Shown: piece after piece, positions 44,822 through 55,486 of the stretch
Numbering within the stretch: position 1 is the first letter of the stretch
Layout: each line of letters begins with the position of its first letter
Assembly: GCA_016110215.1 (NCBI GenBank)
Contig: JADWQD010000011.1
Location: 248,001-312,000 of the forward strand
DNA: 64,000 nucleotides
From: Capronia americana
Lineage: Eukaryota > Ascomycota > Eurotiomycetes > Chaetothyriales > Herpotrichiellaceae
Direction: 5' to 3'
The notes under the pieces: model-generated
Seen by the model: only the letters and a program-made list of their open reading frames with translations
Database searches by the model: none
Told to the model about the DNA's origin: nothing
Program-made: the position numbers and the translations under genes

Positions 44822-46691
44822 ATGTCGGTTGAGAGCGCAAAGGTCACTCGTCGCTGGTACCACTGGTATGCTCCAGATGACGGCCCGGATGAGCGCAGAT
44901 TGATCCTGAAACTGGATCTCCTGATTGTGCCATTTGCCTTCATCGGGTACTGGCTCAAGTACGTCGACCAGGCCAACCTCAGTGAGTTTTCTTCCTGCTC
45001 GGGCGTCTGGAACGATCGAGCTGACTACAGCTGCAGATAATGCATATGTGACAGGCATGAAACAGGATCTCGGGTTTAATGGAAACGAGCTGGTGCACTG
45101 TCAAACCATTTACACCGTGGGTGCAGTGATTGGACAACTTCCCTTCACATTGCTGTTCACCAAAGTGCCGATGAATTATCTGGTACCCGCCGGTATGTCA
45201 AATGCCTGAGCATGTGGGAGGGCAGGTCCACAGGAAGACGGATATCAGATCCCTTTTGTGCGACTGCCACCGAGTCGCTCCCTCAGATGCTTGCTGCGCT
45301 CTCGAACGAGCTTTGCTGACGGCGTCTAGTGGAGTTCTTGTGGGGAATCTTTACGCTTCTGCAATATCGTGTCCAGTCCTATGCGGAGTTGATGGCATAT
45401 CGTTTCTTCGTGGGCTTCTTTGAAGCCCCTTTTTTCCCAGCCGTGCACTTTGTGCTGGGTTCGTGGTATCGTGGAGACGAGTACGGCCGCAGGGGTGGCG
45501 TCTTCTACATCGGACTCACCTTGGGCGTCTTAACTGCCAGTTTGATCCAAGCTGGCACGTCTGCCGGACTAGACGGGGTCCATGGTCTTGCCGGCTGGAG
45601 ATGGATGTACAGTAAGTTGAATTCCCTTCTCTTGGCCGCTCCATGGACGATTGCCACAAGCAAAATCGTCGACGAAAATGAAAACCGCATCTGCCGCGAT
45701 GTGACGTTTGCTGATCTAGTGATTTAGTTATCAACGCAATCATGACATTACCTTTGGGAATTGTCGGGTTTTTCATCTGGCCTGGTACGCCCGACAAGCC
45801 GAATAGGTTTATCCTGAAAGAAAGAGATCTCGAGCTCTCCAAGGCCCGTCTCTGGCGAAAAGGTCATTCCACTCCACAAGTCTTCTCCTGGCGCACCGTC
45901 ACACGATCTCTCACGAACTGGAAATTCTACCTGGTGACGTGGTGGGGCATTGTCTTCTGGAACTCGACCAACACCGCTTCTGCCGCAACGTGGTTACTCT
46001 GGATGTCCAGTCTGAAGCGCTACAGTCCGAGCCATCTCAACAGTCTGGCGTCATTTGTTCCAGCCCTGGGTATCTTCTACGTCCTCTTTATCTGTTTCTC
46101 GTCAGACCTCTACCTGGGACGCCCGCTGGCCATTACTCTGGCCCAGACATTCAATTGCATCTCCATCATCATTCTGACGGTCTGGGATGTTCCCGAGGGC
46201 GCGAAGTGGTTTGCCTTCGCCCTCACGTTTACCTGTGTTTCCAACTCGTCCGTGTTGTACGGTTGGATCAACGATTTCTTGAAGCATGATGTGGCTGAGC
46301 GAGCTTTTATATTCACTCTGGCAAACGCCATCGCCCAGTCGACTACCGCATGGACACTGATACTCACCTTCAAGACGGTCGAGGCTCCAAGATTCCGAAA
46401 AGGTTACCCTTTCGTGTTGAGTATGGCACTATTGACCATTATAACCACTTGGGTTTTCAAGTACTTGCATGATCGCCAAGAGTATGTATAGCCCTTGAGC
46501 AAGGACTATCCGGCGTGGACTAACAGAAGGATTTTAGAGCACAATATGCAGCAGAAGGTCGCCTGGCCGAAGACCAAAGGGCAGCCCAGGAGATCCTCGG
46601 TCAGCGAGACATTTCTCCAGCAAATGTAGACTCGGCGGAGGTGTTGCCCAAAGAGGCCAAGGCACCCTCTCTCAAAGTCTTGGAGGCATAG
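44822..46691 (+). CDS. MFS transporter, Dal5/allantoate-permease (ACS) family
   Basis: Five exons, 44822-44981, 45037-45192, 45330-45611, 45728-46481 and 46538-46691, give 501 aa in phase. The cytoplasmic start has ERRLILKLDLLIVPFAFIGYW, then YVDQANLNNAYVTGMKQDLGF (completed by intron 1), typical of anion:cation symporters such as Dal5, Tna1 and Vht1. Later family blocks are FFEAPFFPAVHFVLGSWY and GWRWMYIINAIMTLPLGIVGFFIWPGTP. The final short exon gives a soluble acidic tail ending LKVLEA. Substrates in the family are organic anions such as allantoate, nicotinate or vitamins. The FMN-monooxygenase gene lies downstream on the same strand, suggesting uptake of a compound that enzyme oxidises (inference). 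Confidence 0.9.
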
Positions 46692-47460
46692 ACGTCTTAA
46701 CATTGGCAAGGTGGCGGCAAGGGAATGATTGAATGCCTTCGACGTGTACCGTCCAAGCAACACTCGGCCCCAAGTCAGGCACCGAACTGCCGAGATCCGT
46801 TTCGGTACAAGAAGTTGTATGCGGCAAAGGTTTGATAGAAGTTATAGAGGCTGAGATGGGGCGGTACTGTACCAACCGGGTATGCACGGTCTAGACACCA
46901 AGATGATCCAAACTCAATAATCTGGTCTCATTTGTCTCAACGTCAAATCAGCTCGAAGACACGGCACTTTGCCCAAATCAAAAGTACAAAAACACAAACC
47001 GTTGCATCAACTGTACTCATGTTTCAGCGGGTCCAAACTTTTGGTCACCCTTTCTCGCTTCCGACAGCTAAACTGTACTCGTTCGTAGGGTAACTAAAGC
47101 AAGTCACCCTACCGAGGGCGCAAACTCTCTCTAGACACGAGCTAGAGGGGCAAGGCTCTCTCCCAAGCATAGCTAAGGGAGAAAAGACCCGCGGTTTCCT
47201 GAGACGAAGTGGGTCGTAAAATGGCGTGCAATATCTCGAGTATGGCGAATACGTCCTGCATTTTGGACATGTCCGAGGCTTTTCTCCTAAACGAGCCCAT
47301 GGGGACAAAGTAGTCAGTGGAGCTAACAGATACAACATTCCGCGGGAGAGCTGATACCGGAATAATATATCCTTACCAATGCCTTGAAGTTTGACTTGAA
47401 AAAAGTGCGGTATTATTCCCTCGCCAAATCCCATCCGTCTTCGTGAGACAGAGCTCCAGC
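46692..47460. other. Intergenic region upstream of the FMN monooxygenase
   Basis: About 770 bases; nothing recognised except promoter-length AT-rich segments. Confidence 0.45.
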
Positions 47461-48985
47461 ATGGCTGAAGCATACCTCGCCGCCGCCGCTGCTGCTGGCA
47501 GCAAAAGACAGATCATTCTCAATGCCTTTGTCATGAACACTCCCTGCCATATGGCACCGGGCTTGTGGCGCCATCCTCAAAACACCACGGACCAGTACAA
47601 GACGCTTTCCTTCTGGACGGGCCTTGCGCGATTACTCGACGATGCCGGGTTCCACGCCATGTTTATCGCCGACACGCTGGGGCCCTATGATGTTTACAAG
47701 GGACCGGCGAACGTCGGCCCAGCACTCAGCGCGGGTGCTCAGTTTCCCGTGCACGACCCGCTCTATCTGGTTCCCTCGATGGCGGCCGCGACGAAAAATC
47801 TGGTCTTTGGAGTCACCTACAGCCTGACGTATGAAAAGCCATATTCTCTCGCACGACGGTTCTCGACGGTGGACCATCTCAGCGACGGACGCGTGGCTTG
47901 GAACATTGTCACGTCCTTTCTCGACAGTGCCGCGCGCAATCACGGCTTGAAGGAGCAAATCCCGCACGATGAGCGGTACGCGATTGCCCATGAATATGTC
48001 AGTCCTCTATTGGTAACTCTGAACCTGAAGATTTCTCCCTCTCTGACTCTCTCAGTAGCTGGAAGTCTTGTATAAGCTGTGGGAAGGAAGTTTCCGGGAC
48101 GATGCCGTGCTAGCCAATAGGGAGACGGGTGTCTACATTGCTGAAGACGCCGTGCGTCAGATTCACCACAAGGGCAAATACTTTGAAGTGCCTGGGCCGC
48201 ACTTCTGCGAGCCGTCGCCCCAACGCACGCCATTTCTGTTCCAGGCCGGGGTCTCCGACGTAGGGACCGGATTCGGCGGTAAGCACGGAGAAGCCATCTT
48301 CGTCGGCGGCCATACTCCAGAGATTGTCCGGACGAGTGTGCTCAACCTTCGAAAAGCAGCCGAGAGCGAGGGCCGTGACCAGAACCATATCAAGATCATT
48401 GCCAGCATCACTGTGATTGTCGCCGCGACGGACGAAGAAGCCCATCAGAAGCGAGACGAATACCTGAGCTACGCAGACCCCGAAGGCGCCGCAGCTCTTT
48501 TTGGAGGCTGGACCGGTGTCGATCTGTCCAAGTACTCTGACGACCAGGATTTCAGCTTGAGCGACTCCCCCCGTCTGCAGTCGCTGGTCAGGCGGTGGTC
48601 CAGCACGATTCCCGGCACCGAAAACCTCCCCTGGACCAAGAAAAGACTCATTGACTACATCGTCGTCGGTGGTCTTGGACCCAAGATCATCGGAGGCCCG
48701 AAGACGGTTGCCGACGAGCTCGAACGCTGGCTCAAAGTCTCGGGCGTCGATGGCTTTAATTTGTCGCATATCGTGAACCCGGGCTCCTTTAAGGATATTG
48801 TCAAATACCTCCTCCCGGAATTGCAGAGTCGCGGGTTGTTCCGAAAGTCAGTGGAGAACGAGGGAGCTACGGCGCGCGAGGTTTTCATTGGGAGCAGGAG
48901 GCTGCCGCCCGATCATCCTGGGTCCAAGTACCGGTGGAATGCGGGTGAAGCTGTACCGAGCTATCAGCTCGGTGCCAATCCCTAG
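47461..48985 (+). CDS. FMN-dependent monooxygenase, NtaA/SnaA/DszA (bacterial-luciferase-like) family
   Basis: Two exons, 47461-47997 and 48059-48985, give 487 aa. The start MAEAYLAAAAAAGSKRQIIL lies just before the first beta strand. The family landmarks are in order: LNAFVMNTPCHMAPGLWRHP, FHAMFIADTLGPYD, RFSTVDHLSDGRVAWNIVTS, then across the intron HEYLEVLYKLWEGSF and RTPFLFQAGVSDVGTGFGG. These two-component enzymes use FMNH2 supplied by a partner reductase to oxygenate substrates such as aminopolycarboxylates, sulfur heterocycles or alkanesulfonates. No flavin reductase gene is adjacent. The stop codon lies inside the first copy of a 49-base tandem duplication. With the MFS gene upstream it may form a small uptake-and-oxidation unit. 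Confidence 0.92.
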
Positions 48986-49073
48986 ATGGTGTACATAGAC
49001 GAAGAAGGATCCAAAGAGGAATAACAATCCCTAGATGGTGTACATAGAGGACGAAGGATCCAGAGAGGAATGT
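48976..49073. repeat. 49-base tandem duplication spanning the stop codon of the monooxygenase
   Basis: Two copies starting CAATCCCTAGATGGTGTACA lie at 48976 and 49025, differing at a few positions. The first includes the last codons and TAG of the monooxygenase. Confidence 0.85.
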
Positions 49074-51595
49074 AGGCTAGTTAAAATCTCTATATAGCTT
49101 AGCATCCGTAACAGTGTTCATCCTAAAGAAACATCAGACTGAATGGCCAAGTGTTCCAAAACGAGGGACTCGACAAGATTGTCCATGGCTCGTTGACCAT
49201 CTTGATTATGGTCGATGTGGTCTTCCAGCGACGGTGCCGTCGTACGGAATCGTCAACTCCTCGCCGACCAAATAAGTGGAAACCATGCTCTGCGTGAGGT
49301 ATGCTGTTCCGTAATACTCAGGAGTATCCTAATATTATTCCGTGAATTTCCATCTTCGGCCGCCACCATCTCTAAATGGTCAAAACCCGATACCAAGGCT
49401 GCGGATTTAGGATTGCCGGAGCCTTCAAAGTTCAACGTTGATTAAAGTGCCACCAACAGACAATTTGGATCATTCTGGTCCTCGAAGGGAACTTCTTTCT
49501 GACCTTTCGAGTGACAAAATGAGAGTCCAGGTACCCCAATCTCTATTGAGCAATATCTATGATCCTAGCCGGAGAATAGCGCAGCACTCTCTTGTCGAGT
49601 ATTACGAGTCATGGATAACGGGTGGGCGAGGGAATGCTCTGGTCCTGTGGAGACTAAATCAGGGAATTTAGAGGATGCCTCAGGCTCATTTGTTCGTCCT
49701 GCTTTGTTGCGCCGAGACAAAACTATCCTCCCGTCGGACTTTGAGGTCAAGACGACTTTTGGTGGAGAATCGCTTCTTCAGATGGGCGATATCGTTCCAT
49801 CTCCGAGGTCGATCTGAGGCTAGGTCATACACAACAATCACCTCACATTGGGCTCAGACCCAAGCCTTTGAGACACTTGGCCTGGCTGATTAATCCCAAA
49901 TTGCCAATGCATTGGGGCTCCATTTGAAAAACCTGGAATGAGAATCTTCACGGCGGAAAGGTGTTGCATTGTACTATTGTGACAGGGGGCACAGTAAGGT
50001 TCTTGTCAAGATGAACGAGATTGCTCCGGTAAAATCGATTGCGCAGTCATAACATCACAATCATTAACCATCAAGTCAGTACTGCTGTCCATAGTCCGTC
50101 AGGATCGGTCACCCGATGCCACATGATGCGTCCCCATTCGACGAATTAGGGAGCAGAAACACACTGGCAACGCTGCGGTCTGATAGTCACAGATGAACAT
50201 AATGTCCATTGGCCATCACCTCATCTACATGTTCATTATGCTTGGTCGTTATGGGCTTGTTAGATTTAGATTTCACCGGACCTTGGGACCCCCCGGGCGA
50301 GTAGGAGTCCACCACCAGGACCAAACAGCGGCGCATCTACTATTTCCGTAGATTGGAGGACGTTCCGCCAAACCAGCTAACATAATCCCTGATGGTGGTC
50401 ATGATTGGAGCCTCACCAGCGCGCTTTCAGCAGAATCGCTCCAAGTTTCTTTTTCACTCTAGTGCTAAAAAGAGTCCATGCAAGGACACGACCTTGTGCT
50501 TGGGCCTGTTGTCCATTGCCTGATCTCAACTTTCCCCGCTACATTGATTCGATGGATATCATGTAATGATGTGATGTGATGGTTTGTTAGAATTGCTGGC
50601 TTGCTCAAAAGGTGAGCAACGCTTCGTATTTGTATTGATTTGCAGACCGCCTTTATTACTCACCCGACGATGCCCTTTCCCTCGAACCAAGGCTGAACGA
50701 GCCCTGCGGGCTCAGAGAGTACTTGTGGCGCGTATGGCACTCCTGAAGAACTCGTCTCGTGCATCACGTGCAGGTACCAAAGTGAAGGATGTTACAAAAT
50801 CCCTCTGCCACGTCAGCACCGGCTCGTGTTGTCCAAATTCCAATTTTCCATTCGACAAATGTACTCGCTCGCTAATAGACACAAATATTTGTCCACTCAC
50901 CAGGCAGTTGTGTCTTCAAGCCATGCAGACGCCTTGCGTCTGTGTGACACAGTCTTCGCCATTCTAGGCGCCCCACTGAAAGGGTCGAATAAGGTCGGCG
51001 AGGGTTGACCAGAACTGCAACGCAAACTGGTGTTCATGACTTTGACGAGAGGAAGACAGTGTGTATTGGATGCTTCTGGAGCCGCCGTCTAGAGTAGCCA
51101 ATCGCGGAGATACCGGCTGCGTCCCTCCACCTCGGGTGGTGTTCATGCAGAGCGATTTTGTGCAACGTCTGGATTAGGCAGAAGAGGCTCCGCTCGAATG
51201 ATCCTTCCTGCAGCATCTCACCAATCTTTTCACTCCTAAGCCCACGCCGGTCTTGGAAACGGTCTCATGCATTGACACCAGAAGGGAGGTATCCCTAACA
51301 TTCGGGGCAACTGACGAGGTTTGGCTGAAAATTGCAGCTTTGTTGTCGCTCGGTCGAGCCTGATCACAGCTTCTCCCACATGGTATCAGACGCATACATC
51401 GGCCTCACTACTCAAAAATGCCAAGGGATCGAAGGTCACCAGAGTGAGTATTGCAAGTATATGTTCAATAAACCCCGGATACTAGATAATTTTTCACCAT
51501 ATCGCCAGCCGTATTGACTTGCAAACCTGCAACCAGAGTGTTACGTTAGTCTTCGTTCTTGCCCTGATATTACTAGTCTTCATTCCTCTTCGACA
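49074..51595. other. Gene-poor stretch
   Basis: About 2.5 kb with only short ORFs on both strands. Several between 50700 and 51400 (-) have coding-like composition but break frame repeatedly and match no family I recognise. They may be a relic; I do not annotate a gene. Confidence 0.4.
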
Positions 51596-52063
51596 ATGTC
51601 TTGCCACAACTGCGACGTCACCGCCTTGGGCTGTTCCGATCGTGATGTGAACCACCACGGTCTCACCACTCACGGTCCTCTTTTCCATGGTCTAGGCTCC
51701 CCTGTAATTTCGTCCAAGACAGTCCTACACGAGTTCATCCAGCATGTCTCCGCCACACTCCTCGCCGACAAAGACCACCACGTGGCCAAGATCGACGAGT
51801 CGTTGGGGAAGGGTATCACATCAGTCCGCCCCAGTATGTGCGTGCAGCTTGGTATGTTCAGGCTCTTCAAAATCCTGCCTCCCTTCCACCACTAACGCCC
51901 AGGAAAGAACGGGCGTGGTGGCATGCTGAAAACTGCGCCCGCCTCGCCTGCAAAGCGACACGATTGCCACCGTGAGATTCCGCCGGACGCCTTCATCGTG
52001 GACATCCTCCCGCATGCACATTGGGCAATCCGCTCTCAGCACCAGCCGGCTTCTGGCTGTTGA
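51596..52063 (+). CDS. Hypothetical small protein, two exons, no family recognised
   Basis: An ORF starting MSCHNCDVTALGCSDRDVNH at 51596 runs to a GTATGT donor (exon 1 51596-51833). It continues in phase after a CAG acceptor (exon 2 51903-52063), giving 132 aa and ending HQPASGC. The 69-base intron is of normal size. The N-terminus is Cys/His-rich (CHNC), the centre predicted helical (KTVLHEFIQHVSATLLADKD), and the second half is rich in Lys, Pro and His. It has no signal peptide and no membrane segment. It sits alone in a gene-poor stretch, so it may be a lineage-specific gene, a fragment of a longer one, or chance. Confidence 0.33.
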
Positions 52064-53167
52064 ACTACAGTCCCGGACCTGATCCATCGGTGGCTTTCAG
52101 GATTTGATCTCGCCGACGCACCTGGCCTTGCAGTAGGAGAAAGAGGTGGCAAACTGTGGTGAGTTGAGGAGAGAGCCAAGATGGCTGCCATCGTTGATTT
52201 CTAACAGGGACCTACCTGTTTCACGCCAGCCTCTCTACCTCGCACTGCTCCTCCTCGTTCCTCGTTCCACACCCGGTTTAAAACGCCGCGTCAGATTGAA
52301 GCGAGGCAGAATCCTAGGTTGGCGGTCAATTCGACGTCGATGCAGAGATCCATGAACGTGCCATCGAGTGCTGTCGAGCCGTCCTGGGGGATGGGTTCAC
52401 ACTGTTTCACTCACGCGCAGGCGAAGGTCACCTGATGAGGAATTTCCGCGACTGGATTCGACGACAGCCAGGGATATCGCTCCATGGACGGTGTGCGATC
52501 AGACCAGCGCTGCCCCTGCCGATGTCCTGACTCGCGGTTTCCGCGTCGATTGTCCCCTTGGACACAATTGCAAGATGAGGATCTTTTGAAGGGCTTGAAG
52601 ATGGGCATTTCCGCTCGCAATTCGCCCGTGCCTGTTTGCCTTCCATCACAGGCAATGGAGGCCTGTAACTTCAAACCAGAGTCGCTCTGGCTGACTTTCA
52701 TTCAAGGTTGATGCTTGACAAGAAGATTTGAACGAGACATATCCAGGATATGCTTCCCGGGGGCGGGGTGGGCGGGCCGCCGAACGGGATTCCCGACTCT
52801 GAAAGCGATTACGTCCGGCGGTATGCCGGCCGCTATTGTCCTGACAACATCGGGGCTTTGAAGCCGAGACATTTTGGTACGGAACGGATGCTGAGTGCTA
52901 CCATACAGGGGAAGCTATTTTAATCGAAACGCACCCCGCCTACAACAGGCTCCAGCAATTGTTGTAGTCTTCCACCACTCAGAACACATCACCATTGGAG
53001 AGGATGGAGGGGATTCCGATTGGAAGCTGCCTGGCCAACGTCTCCTCCAGCCTCTAGTCTCGAATCCACCAACAACGCCATATATATCATATGGAGAGAA
53101 CCTGCTGCTACAACCTTCTGTCTTTGCCTGACACGTTTGCTCTGAAACCGTCATTCTACATATCACC
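52064..53167. other. Intergenic region
   Basis: About 1.1 kb upstream of the GPI-anchored protein gene. No supported gene; a G/C-rich stretch lies at 52755-52790. Confidence 0.4.
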
Positions 53168-53773
53168 ATGTTGTTTCTGTCCAGCACCACCGTTGCACTG
53201 ATTGCCACAATCGTGAGTGGTACAAACCTTGCCATGGCGTCCACCACGACAAGCGCATGGGATGAGTCTGCGTCGGTGTCGGGGGACGATATCTCTCCTA
53301 CACTCTGCCAGTTCTTCTCCAGCATCCCGGGTGTTACCCAGACCGATACGGCCACGATGACTCTACCTGCCTGTCCCTCCAGCCTTTTGAGCTTCTCATA
53401 CACGATCCCTCCACCGGACGCACAAACAACACCAGCCATCTCTCCAACCGAATCCCAAGACGGAAGCACAGGCACTGTTTGTCAGTTCTACTCCAGCGTG
53501 CCCGGGCTCCAGTCGCCAATGGTACCAGAGTCGACCATGACACTACCACCCTGTCCGTCCAGCTTGCAGCATGTCACGTATACCTACCAGGCCACCACGG
53601 AAGGCGCCGCGGCAACGTCGCCGACAACTACTTCGGCCGCCGTCCTCGGGGCGGTCACCAGTACTGCCCCCGTGGCTGCTACTTTCACTGGTCTTGCACC
53701 AAGACACGGCATGGACGGGAGCGTGTTGGGCGGTGCTTTGGCGGTCCTGGTGGCCATCATGGCAATGCGGTAA
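53168..53773 (+). CDS. Secreted, probably GPI-anchored Ser/Thr-rich protein with two cysteine repeats
   Basis: 201 aa, intronless. An N-terminal signal peptide (LFLSSTTVALIATIVSGTNL) is followed by two copies of a roughly 40-residue unit: CQFFSSIPG...TMTLPACPSSL near 55-90 and CQFYSSVPG...TMTLPPCPSSL near 105-145. Each has two Cys that could pair. A Ser/Thr/Ala-rich stem (150-180) leads to a small-residue region and a hydrophobic C-terminal tail (GSVLGGALAVLVAIMAMR) fitting a GPI-attachment signal. Such proteins sit at the plasma membrane or cell wall. No named family is recognised. The repeats suggest an internal duplication. Confidence 0.7.
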   Translation: MLFLSSTTVALIATIVSGTNLAMASTTTSAWDESASVSGDDISPTLCQFFSSIPGVTQTDTATMTLPACPSSLLSFSYTIPPPDAQTTPAISPTESQDGSTGTVCQFYSSVPGLQSPMVPESTMTLPPCPSSLQHVTYTYQATTEGAAATSPTTTSAAVLGAVTSTAPVAATFTGLAPRHGMDGSVLGGALAVLVAIMAMR

Positions 53774-53802
53774 AAACGATCCCACCTGGGGGGCATTCAT
53801 CT

Positions 53803-53905
53803 TAAGAGAGCATGGGAAACGGGAAGGACTTTGGGTACGACTGCTGCTGGTGCTTGACCGAGCAAGGGAAACAGGAAGGACTTTCGGTACGGCTGCCGAT
53901 GATGG
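53803..53905. repeat. 52-base imperfect tandem duplication
   Basis: GGGAAACGGGAAGGACTTTG at 53814 recurs as GGGAAACAGGAAGGACTTTC at 53866, with similarity continuing into GGTACGRCTGCYG. Confidence 0.75.
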
Positions 53906-54178
53906 TACTTTTCTGCTTTGGGCGTACGCAAAGCCAAAAAAAAAACACCTTCTGACAAAACTGCCCGTGCCACACACGTCAATGATGTATTCGTAAAGAC
54001 AATATTTCCCTTGCTAATGGAATAGGGTACGGACCTTGGACTACGTATTCCAAAGTACAGTTCGGCAGCAAAAAACATTGCTCTTGCCATAAGCTAGGGC
54101 CTGCACATTGCGTATCAAGCCTTATACACGCCTGAATGAGTTGATCTCCGCCCCGAACGAATGCATCCCGCTGCAAAG

Positions 54179-54247
54179 CCTCCTCCTCCTCCTCCTCCTC
54201 CTCCTCCTCCTCCTCCTCCTCCTCCTCCTCCTCCTCCTCCTCCTCCT
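54179..54247. repeat. (CCT)n microsatellite, about 23 units
   Basis: Uninterrupted CCT/TCC triplet run of 69 bases in non-coding DNA. Confidence 0.95.
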
Positions 54248-55486
54248 ATGAGCTTCCCTGGGACTCATTACTAGCATTTGCATAAGCGAGTTCCTGATGT
54301 AGGACTCTCAGCTGCAGTTGTTATGCACCCCAGTCGTTGTTCGTTGAGACGAACAGAGGATGAAAGTGAACGACCCGCGACTCTCCCTGCAAGCTAGGTA
54401 CCTATAGGGTCTAAGCACACTTTCCCCTGAGGGGCGGGGTTTTTCACGTTCAGCAATACCACGGAATTGTAGACGTCCGGTCTTACATATTATCCTCTAT
54501 GGCGATCTGCACCGGCGAGACCTCCCGAGTAACAGTCCCTCGTAGAACCTGGCACCTCTGACTGGTGAAATCGTCGAGGGGATGTGAAAGCTGTGTGGAC
54601 AGGACTGCTTCAGGTCATCCATCGTCGCTTCTGGCGCGGCATCAAAGTAATTGCGTCTCTCCCTTCCGGCGGTGGCCGCGGCTGAGTGCGTGATCATGAT
54701 GGTTAGAGCACGTTGTATTGTACATAGCGCTCACTTAGTGTAGTTTCCAGCTAACAGCACTTTTGAGACCTTGTACATATGTACGGGAGGGCTCTGATGG
54801 TCCACCCACCCAGGAGAGGGAAGTCTAATCGGTAAGCCACGGCGCACTTTGGTTACGGCTTGCATCGTGTTTTACGCACTCCCGTGTCATCGTTGGGATC
54901 TCTCCCTGTCTCTCTCTTTCTCAGCGAACGTCTTGGACTTGTCGATGCTGAGCGAGGAGACCTCCGATCAACGTGGGCGCCAGGCGCTTTTTGTCGAGGA
55001 TCAAGAAAGGATGTTCAGGATCCAGTGCTGCGTGGCGTACGGGCAGCACACCACAGCAAACTCGCCGACAGGATCGGGCATATTTCGTGGACTTTGACAC
55101 AGAGAGACAGAGAGAAAGAGAGAGCTAGCTATTCCAGAGGAGTAGTCACCTATTCACGGCCTTCGGGCGAAGAGAGTAACGCCACGTATATATGTACAGT
55201 GCTATAGGACGCTGATGTCAACGACGCAAGTTACATTACTGACTGAGCACGATGATGCGCGCTCTTATCGTACCGACATAAACGTCGAGAAACTCCTCTC
55301 GTCGGTAAATCTGGCAAGGCTTTTCCGTCTGGGGCCGGGTAAAAGTGCGGCCCACCGTACTAAGAGGTCATCCCCCTTTGCTAGAAGTAATCTAGGTAGG
55401 GAAGTCTCAAACTCGTCTCTTGCTTCAGTAAGTTCTGCCCATCCGGACGGGGGTGATGAAAGTCAGCCCCATGATGCTCATGACGG

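Larger units (their letters stand above)
53774..55486. other. Gene-free stretch with short repeats
   Basis: About 1.7 kb. It contains the duplicated segment at 53803-53905, an A-run at 53937-53946 and the CCT microsatellite at 54179-54247. ORFs here have no recognisable domain. Confidence 0.4.

Noticed and set aside
48337..48344. TGTGCTCA inside the FMN monooxygenase gene (a TGAGCACA also lies near 32897 in the NRPS-like gene)
   Set aside because: Single copies in coding sequence without the TAA prefix; about two per 64 kb are expected by chance.
50700..51400. Possible gene relic on the - strand
   Set aside because: Coding-like fragments in several frames, but no family recognised and no consistent order, so no call was made.
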